This document shows positions 11,701-21,400 of a stretch of DNA of 64,000 nt, piece after piece (within the stretch, counting starts at the first letter, position 1; each line of letters opens with the position of its first letter). The notes beneath the pieces were generated by a model. The model had not been told where the DNA came from. It saw only the letters and a list, made by a program, of their open reading frames with translations, and made no database searches. A program made the position numbers and the translations under genes. The stretch comes from Sophora flavescens (lineage: Eukaryota > Streptophyta > Magnoliopsida > Fabales > Fabaceae), in the NCBI GenBank assembly GCA_030762895.1, contig CM061062.1, positions 134,647,104 to 134,711,103 on the forward strand, given 5' to 3'.

Positions 11701-14700
11701 TTTTGTTCATTCGGCTAAAGATGATGGCGATTTGTTGGCAGTTGAAGATACTTCGAATCAAAGTGATGACCGGTTTCCTCTTCTTTCGACTCCAGAACAA
11801 TCTGGGTCTATAATCTCATATTCTTGTAACTACAGTTTATCCATACTTCATTACATTTCAAACAACAAATGCTTTCTACTTGTGATTGGTAGCTAATTCA
11901 TCCATTTACATATTTTCTTTGCTAATTAATGTCTCTTGAAATTACAATAACTGAACATGATTGTCTTAAATATGTGTTTTTCCATAACCAATGTGAAATG
12001 TTGATTTTTCCGACCACCACCTCTTTTCCATCTTTACATTCTCTTGTTTACTTTACAGAAACACACAGCCACAGTCAAAAAGAAAAATAAAAGGAAAAAA
12101 GGAATAACGAATTAATGCTGATTATTATGTGGCTTTTGAAGGTTCAGAAAATACGGATCCTGAGTTTCCTGTTCCCAATGAATGGTTTAGATTTGGGATC
12201 ATTCCTGCAGGTTCAACTGATGCCATTGTAATCTGGTAATTTGCTTTCCTTCCTAATATCTTTTACTTTTCATTCTGCAAAAGAAACAATTTATGATTTG
12301 TTGGAAAGCCGCCTTAATTGTGGTCCGCCCCTAGCCGCCTTAATTGCTGCAACTTTGAGCTGCCTTGTTTGCAGCCTCTAGCACCTTCATTGTGCTGAGT
12401 TTGAGGGGCGTGTTTAGTCCCACATCACCTAGAGATATGACCTTTGTAGTGCTTATAAAGTTTGGGCAATCCTCACCTTACAAGCCGGCTTTTGGGGTTG
12501 AGTTAGACCCAAGCCTAAATTCTAAGATGGTATCAGAGCCTATCCTAGATTCGTTGTCGGGCCACCCATATTGTCCACGCTCTAGGCCTATTGCCCTGAA
12601 TGTGAAGGGGTGTGTTGGAAAGCCGCCTTAATTGCGGTCAGCCCCTAGCCACCTTAATTTCGGCAACTTTGAGCTGCCTTCATTTGCAGCCTCTAGCACC
12701 TTCATTGTGCCGAGTTTGAGGGGTGTGTTTAGTCCCACATCGCTTAGAGATATGACCTTTCTAGTGCTAATAAAGCTTGGGCAATCCTCACCTTACAAGC
12801 CGGCTTTTGGGGTTGAGTTAGGCCCAAGCCTAAATTCTAATATGATTCATATCCGAAACCATTTTAAGTGAACTGTATTTATGCACTATAATCTGTTTTG
12901 ATTTTTATGGGTTAAAAATCTAACCATTTCTGCAATACCTGCTGTCAAAAAATATATTTCTAAGCCTTGTGCTGCATACATTACATTTGGTAATTATGAT
13001 TATCCTTATAAAATAAACAATTCACAAGATATTATGTTTGACACATGCTAGGAATAATTTTTGTGTTTGCTGATTATTTTTTTGAGGAAGTCAGTGTTCA
13101 GATCATCTTGGTCTATAAAGTATATGTGGGAAATATCAAAGTTAGAGTGTTGAAAATAGCATAGATCCACATGCAATCTATCACATGTTAAATGTATCTA
13201 GCCTCATAGGAATTAGTTTCTAGGAAGCAGACCCCACTTCCTTGTAAATTGTATCATGAATTGTATATAATAAACATATATATAAAGCTGAGTGTGATTC
13301 CACCCAAGCATTTCACAAATCTCACAGTCTGAATTATATCCAAGTCTCTCAGGTTGGTATCAAAGCGGTTTCAATTCCGCTTTTCTGCAATGTTCAGCCA
13401 TCTCCCATCTGGTCATGCTGAACTTTCAAATACTAGTCCAAATCGTCGACCCACTGTACACCACCACCAGCAACGTCCCAGAAACGACAAGTTCTGATGG
13501 GAAGGAGCACACGTTCGACATAAGGAGGACGGGTTTAGACCTAATTATAGTATTACTTCAGTCTTTAGTCTTTATTGTTACTAGCTCTAATGGGGTGCAA
13601 GGAGGTCAAAAGAGGGTGTTACAGAAGGGAGCTCGCCGGCCAGTGTGAACAAATCGGTAATTGGGCTAGAAAGGACAAGAACTACGGCAGAACAGCAGAT
13701 ATTTCACAGAAATAGAGGTGCTAAGCATCTGCTTTATCAGGAGTATCTTAGAAGTGGAGAAGGGAAAAGTTTCCAATGTTGGCTTCCTTTTAGCCCAACC
13801 CATAAATGCCCAGAGAAGAGTTTAAAGGTGACCATCTTGGCTGAAGATGAATGCATGGGTGAAGAGGAGGACAAGGGTGTACAGGAAGCAGCAGAGGGGG
13901 CTGAAGTACATTTTCTGAAGACAACTGTTCCCTACCTTCAACCTTGAAGACAAGGTGTTTCAAGGTAGGGCAGTATTGGTAGGGCCTAGCCAATAAGGTG
14001 TAATTAGGCCACTACAGGTGTATACCCGTAGGAACCGTAGAAGGGAGAGGGAATTGTTGGTTAATCGTAGCTGGTATAAGGACTGTTAGTTAGTTACAGT
14101 TGGAAATATAAATAGGAGGGAATGATTGTAACAAGTCAGTTTTTGACATTGAAAGAGTGTATAGAACCTTGAGCAAGGCTCGGTGGAGGAAAGAGTCCTT
14201 TCCTATTTAATACAGAGAACCTCGAGCAAGGCTTGGTGGAGGAAAGATTTCTTTCCTATTCAATACAGAAAACCATTTTTCGTTTTCTTTCTCGATTCTT
14301 CAGTAGTTATATTTAGTTTCTAAAGATCCTAACAGATTGACTGTTATTTTATAAAAGAGAACATTCTTTCTGGGGACAATTACCACAACCTTTGTCAGCT
14401 CATGCTCAAGTGACCAGCTTGATGACATTTTCACAAAATCACTAATAGGACTCCTAATTAATTATAGGCAAATGCTAACCAGTGCCCTTAGGGCATTGGT
14501 TAAGGAATCTGAAATAGAAAGTTTGTCTTGGAATGTGGTGTATTTAATACTTTGAAAAGTTAAAAGTTGCACTTTTCAATGAAATTTTTCTATCTTTGGA
14601 TTCCTTAACCAATGCCCTCAGGGCACTGGTTAGCAATACCCTTAATTATATATTAACAAGCTTGGCTAATATGATATGCTCCAACTTGCGGGGAGTATTA

Positions 14701-15415
14701 GATGAACAGGAAGTTACCATTGGGTTTTGATGTTAGTTTTATTTTATTATTCTTTGTACAGCTATAAAAGCTTGCTTAGCAAGTTCACTCTTTTCATAAT
14801 ATAATCAGAACATAGTGACAAAAGGGTCATTACTTTTCCTCTTCAATGGTTTCTATATTTGCAGTTATAATCAAGGTGGCCTAATTACAGTAACTAAATT
14901 TAAGAGATTGACTACTAACTACATATATCAAACCTGGACATATACCTACTTAAACCTAATTCTATGAACGTGTCTAACAGCACATTTTTTGCTGGTTTGC
15001 TAATGACTAAGAATGCCTATTTAGCTATTTATGATACCCGTTCCATGGTGGTGCACAGATTGCGCATTTGCATGTAAAAATGTACTGTGTTTATGCGATG
15101 ATCTGTCTATGAAGTTGAATACTTTTACAAATTACATGATATTTTTATTTGTTTAGTCATTATTTGCAAATGTATTCTTATCGTTTTCTGATACAATTCT
15201 TGTGGGATATCTGAAAATCTGAATACAACATTGTCTTTTGTAGTACAACCGGAACTCGAGATCCAATAACATCTGCATTGCATATTGTCCTTGGTAGAAG
15301 GGTGCACCTTGACATAGCTCAGGTCGTACGGTGGAAAACAACTCCTAGGTCTGAGGTTGAACCTTATGTGCGCTATGCAGCTTCCTTTTCAGGGTAATTT
15401 CTATCTATTATTATT

Positions 15416-15448
<33 letters not shown>

Positions 15449-18400
15449 GTCGTCGTCGTCGTTGTTGTTGTTTCCTGACGAAATGAAATTATATTTGCTT
15501 TAATTATCGAAAGAACTCTTTTATTTTTTTAGAAAAAGAAAATTTATTAAGGAAGAAAAGAAGTTTACAAAGAAAGATAATAAGACATCACACAAGATAA
15601 CAAAAAGAAAACACCTAGAACTAAGAGATTGAGTCATGTAACAATTATTATTGAATTCAATCCAAACTAATATTTTTTTTATGCTTACTTTAGTTTCAAT
15701 TGTTTGTGTTTTAAGCATCTTCTTGTGGTTTCACTTCTGGAAATTGAAGGATTCTAGCTTATTTTGTCTTGAAGAACTTGACATAGGAATTTGCCATCAG
15801 TTCGACGAGACATTTGTCAAATGTCATAAACTCCTTGTTGGTGGGGATGACAATGGATAGGGTCTGGGTAGGGTACTATAGTACCCGTCCCTATGCCCGC
15901 GTTTGAAAAAATTACCCGTACCCTCGTGAGTAGCAACTTTAGTACCCCTATCCGTACCCTCTGGATACCTAAGTACCCGTACCCACACCCGTTACCTGCA
16001 CTTTAACAGTGAAAAAACAATAAATAACAAAAGAAAGTTGTAACAATTAAAAAACGATTCAGAGCTCTTTTAAATCTACTAATAAGTATTACAAATCAAA
16101 ATATTTAAATAAATAAAAAAATCCAAAAAGGAATTATAGATGCAACTAAGTTTACTAAGTTAAGAATCTTTATATTAGTTTTGGTTTTAAAATTTGTATT
16201 ATAGTTAAAATTATATATATTAGTAATATTAGTAAATAAATAATTAATTATATATGCATATACATATATGCGGGTATGGGGCGGGATGGGTACCAGAGTA
16301 CCCGTACCCGCACCGGTACCCATTTAAATTTGTGGGTAATTACCCTTACCCGGATCCTTACCCATTGTGCGGGTAATTACCATATCCATAGTGGGTAATT
16401 TTTGCGGGTTCCCAATGGATAGGGTACAAATTGCAATCCCTTTGGTGTTATGCTAGGTTCACCAAAGGTTTTTGCTTTAATTCTTGTTTTTTTTTGTCAA
16501 TATTTATTTTCTGTCAAGTAAAAAGTTGCTAGCTGGAAACTTGTCCCTCGCATTCCCTCTCTTACACTCTCTCTCTGATTGGATGACATGCTTAATTGGG
16601 ACAACTAGGGAAAATATGTTTAATAGCGCAGGCTTTAAATTAAGTGTTCGCAACTTTGCCCTGTATGGAAGTTGAGGAAATCAAACTGATATTCCTTTCT
16701 TAATCTGATTCATGAGAATTTTCAGCAATGCTGCTTGCTTACCATTTTTTGGGCCTTGGATTCATTTAAGCATGACAAGCAGGGGTGATAATAGGGTGCA
16801 CTAACTTTATAATAAAAGCACGTTTAACCTGCTTGCCTCATTGCATTGTTCCATCTTGAATGGCATTTGCTTCAATAACTAATCAAAAGTTTGTCCAATT
16901 CATCTTTAAATGTGGATCATCTGCCTACTCACATGCCAACAATTAAGATTCATTCCATGTTATCAATGAAGATGTACTGCTGTTGCTTTCTTTAGCACAA
17001 TAATTATAAGCCTATAGTACTTGGAGATTTTGTGACCTATCAACCAACCCTGGCTAAGTCTATACATCTTGAGACATGTACTTGCATTGTCATCTAGCAT
17101 GTACTACATATTGGTCCTTAATAATTATAAATATTTCTTCAGTAACTTTAAATTATATATTAATGACCTCAGGTATGGATTTTATGGTGATGTCATCACA
17201 GAGAGTGAGAAGTATCGCTGGATGGGTCCCAAACGTTATGATTATGCAGGAACAATGGTATTTTTAAGGCACAGGTATTCTTGAATTATCTCCGCTTTAA
17301 ATGTCACTTCCTGAATTGCAAGCTGATCTTTTTTTACACCTCTCTTCTTCCTTTTCATGGTGAACTATGCTGTGTATGCTTTCACAGTCTTGGACCACTC
17401 TCAGAGATCCTGTTTTCATAACATATATGCTGTTTTTCTACTGGATTAAGTTACCTTGATGAGTTGTCAAACATTTATTTTTTTGCTGGCTATACTTGGT
17501 GGACTCCAAACATTTACTGTGAGAATCACCAACCAATAAAATTTTAATAACTAACTAAGATACCGCTTCCTAAGTAAAAAAAACTTAGGTAGCATACATG
17601 CATTGCAACTATAAACCATTGTTTGCTTGGTGTCAATCTGCAGTTCTTTGAGCAGAGATTGAATCCAGAGGACTACAGAGGTTGTTGCAGCTAGGCTTTT
17701 GTATTCAGCCTCTGTACTGAAACGGGCAACTAGCTGTTGCTTCCTTGACCACCAGGAAACAAGATTAGGAAACTAATACTTTGATCCCTATACATGACAC
17801 TGATTTTGAATTTGGTCCCTATACGTAAAAATGTTTGAAATCAATCCCTATATGTACAATTATTTCTAATTTGGTCCTCACTGTTTATTGGTGTTATAAC
17901 GTCATCGCATAATAGAGACCAAATTGAAAATGATTGTCACATGTAGGGACCAAATTAAAAATGATTGGCACATGTAAGGAACAATTTTTTTTTTTCTTTT
18001 TGTAGAAAAATATTGGGTATTATTAATGTCGTAATGAGTACAAACACTAATAAGATTATATAGGCAACGCTAAACCTAATGGGCCAGACTAATGGGCCTA
18101 ATACAAAAAATACAAGATTTACAATATTTACAACACTTCCCCTCAAGCTGGTGAATGGATATCTATCATTCCCAGCTTGCAAGTAAGTTGACTGAATCGT
18201 TCTGTTGGTAAGGCTTTTGTTAACACATCTGCCAGTTGATGCCCAGAAGGAATGTAAGTGGTAGTTATCAGCCGTTATCCAGCTTCTCCTTGATAAAGTG
18301 TCGGTCTATCTCAATGTGTTTTGTCCTGTTATGCTGAATAGGATTATGAGCAATACTAATAGCCGATTTGTTGTCACAAAGCAACCTCATAGGGCCTTCA

Positions 18401-21400
18401 CACTTTATCTTCAAGTCATCAAACACAATCTTCATCCACAATAGCTCACAGATTCCCTGTGCCATAGCTCTAAATTCTGCCTCAGCACTTGATCGAGCCA
18501 CTACACTTTGCTTCTTACTTCTCCAAGCGACAAGGTTCCCACACAAAAATGCACAATAGCCTGAAGTGGACCTTCTATCACTTACTGAACCTGCATAATT
18601 AGCATCTGTATAGGCTTCCATAGTTAGGCTTCCACCTCTTTTGAACAAGAGCCCTCTCCCTGGAGTGGCTTTGAGATACTACAAAACACGCTCTACAGCC
18701 TGCAAGTGTCTCACCCTCGGATCATGCATGAATTGGCTCACAACACTAACCGCATATGTTAAATCTGGTCTAGTGTGTGCCAAGTAAATCAACTTCCCCA
18801 CTAATCTATAATATTGGACCTTGTCAACCTTAGCACTCTCCTCTTCGATGCTCAATTTGTGATTTTGCACTATGGGAACACCTGCAGGTTTACATCCAAG
18901 TTTGTCTGTCTCCTTCAAAAGATCAATCACATACTTTCTTTGAGAAATGAAAATGCCTTGTTTTGAGTAGGTCACCTCAATTCCCAAGAAATACTTAAGT
19001 TTCCCAAGGTCCTTCATCTCAAACTCTGCTGATAATTTCTCCTTGAGTAGTTGTCTTTCAACCAAATCATCTCCTGTAATAATGATATCATCAACATAAA
19101 CAAGAAGTACAGTTAGTTTTCCTCCCTGTGAATGTTTAAAGAAAAGTGTATGATCTCCTTGACTCTGCTTGTAACACAGGCAAACCATTGCTTTTGTGAA
19201 TCTCCCGAACCACGCCCGGGGAGACTGTTTAAGCCCATATAAAGCCTTCCTCAATCTACACACTCTGTTTGTTCCACTAGTGTGTCCAAATCCCGGAGGA
19301 ATCTCCATATACACCTCCTCCTCTAAGTTTCATGCAAAAACAAATTTTTAACATCAAACTGGTGAAGGTCCCACCCTGAGTGAGAAGCAAGAGAGAGTAA
19401 AATACGAACATTATTCATCTTTGCCACTAGAGCAAATGTCTCCTCATAATCAATGCCATAGGTCTGAGTATATCCTTTTGCTACTAGTCTTGCTTTGTAT
19501 CGATCAAGAGTGCCATATGATTTATGCTTGGCTGTATAAATCCACCTGCAACCAACTGGTTTCTTGCCCCCTGACCTCTCAACAATTTCCCAAGTTTCAT
19601 TCCTTTCAAGTGCTTTCATCTCCTCATCCATAGCTTGGACCAAATTTGCATCCTTTAGTGCCTCTTGAACAGATGCTGGGGTTCTCACAGAGTCAACAGC
19701 TGCAATAAAACTTTGATGTTGCAGGGAAAGGTGTTTAGAGGAGGCAAATTGAGAAATAGGGTATTTGGCACAAGACCTTTTCCCTTTTCTCAAAGCAATT
19801 GGTAAGTCATCTAGATCAGGGTCAAGAGTATCAAAACACTGGGAATCAAAAGTGGGTGGATTATTTTCAGTACTTACCTCCGGTTCGGACAGTTGAGGTT
19901 GTCTCTGGACCAGGTTGGGTTTTACTCTCCTCTGATACACCAATATTGGCTCATTAGCTTTGTTCTTCGCTGGTGCTGAAGGTGCAGATTCTTGTAAAAC
20001 ATAAGACAAAGGAAAAACAGGAGCAGAAACAGGAGGCTCATAAACTGGTGACTCAGGAGCGGGAGGCTCATATACAGGTGACTCAGGAGCAGGTGACTCA
20101 GGCAGACGAGGACCAAGGATGAGAAACTCGGACTCGGATGCCAAATTATTGTTTCCCCCTGAAGCTGAGGGCGAGTGAAGAATGACACATGTTCATGGAA
20201 GGTAACATCCATGGAGACAAAGTACTTACGACTGGAAGGATGATTGCATTTGTACCCTTTTTTGTTAGGTGCATAACCCAGAAAGACACCTGACTACACA
20301 AGAATCCAACTTAGTTCGATGCTGCTTATGAACATGAACAAAGGCAACACATCCAAATACCCGAGACTCAAGACTCTGCATGATAGGGACAGAAGGAAAG
20401 TGTGAGATCATAAACTGAACTGGACTAACATTACCTAGAACACGAGATGGTATCCTATTAATCAGATAGGTAGGAATCAGTACTGCTTCTCCCCAATATG
20501 AGTTTGGGATTGACATTTGGAAGAGAAGGGCTCGAGCAACTTCAAGTAAGTGGCAATTTTTCCTTTCTGCAACCCCATTTTGTTGTGGGGTGTCAACACA
20601 TGTAAATTCATGGATGATGCCCCGTTTACTATTAAAACCGGAAAGGCTATGATTGACATATTCTTTTCCATTGTCCGAGCATAATCTTTTAATGCCTTTC
20701 CCAAATTGTGTCTGCACCATATGATGAAATTGAATAAAAAGTTGGGGTACTTCTGATTTATCCTTCATCAAGAAAAGCCAAGTTACTCGAGTACAATCAT
20801 CAATAAAGGAAACAAACCATCTCGCACCAGAAATATTAGAAATAGGAGCTGGTCCCCAAACATCAAAATGTATAAGATCAAATGGTTCAGCACTTTTCTT
20901 ATAACTAGAAGGAAAAGTAGCACGATGATGTTTAGTAAATTGACAAATGTCACACTTGAAAGACTCAACAGATTGTTGTAAAAACAAAGACGGAAACATA
21001 GACTTAATTAGAGAAAAGGGAGGATGTCCAAGACGCTTGATATGAAGCCAGACCTGTGATGCAGGGGAGTGAGACTCAGACTGTAAGCAAGAAGACTGCA
21101 CCTTCTGACCATATCTTTCATCAGACAGATAGTATAACACTCCCTGTTCCTTAACAACTCCAATCGTCCTCCCGTGGCAAGATCCTGAAAAACACAATGA
21201 GAAGGAAAAAATGTTACTGCACAATTCTGGTCCTGAATAAGCTTACAAATAGAAATTAGGTTTTTGGAAAGTTTGGGAACATAAAGAACATTTTTCAATT
21301 TAAATGAGGGTTGAAGGTCAATATTCCCAGAACCGACAACACGGGTACGAGAACCATCAACAACAGTAATATAATGAATACTGGAAGGTGAGGTATAAGA

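Noticed and set aside
15521..15718. Possible small membrane protein on the minus strand
   Set aside because: It lies in CERK intron 8, is of simple A/T-driven composition and resembles no family.
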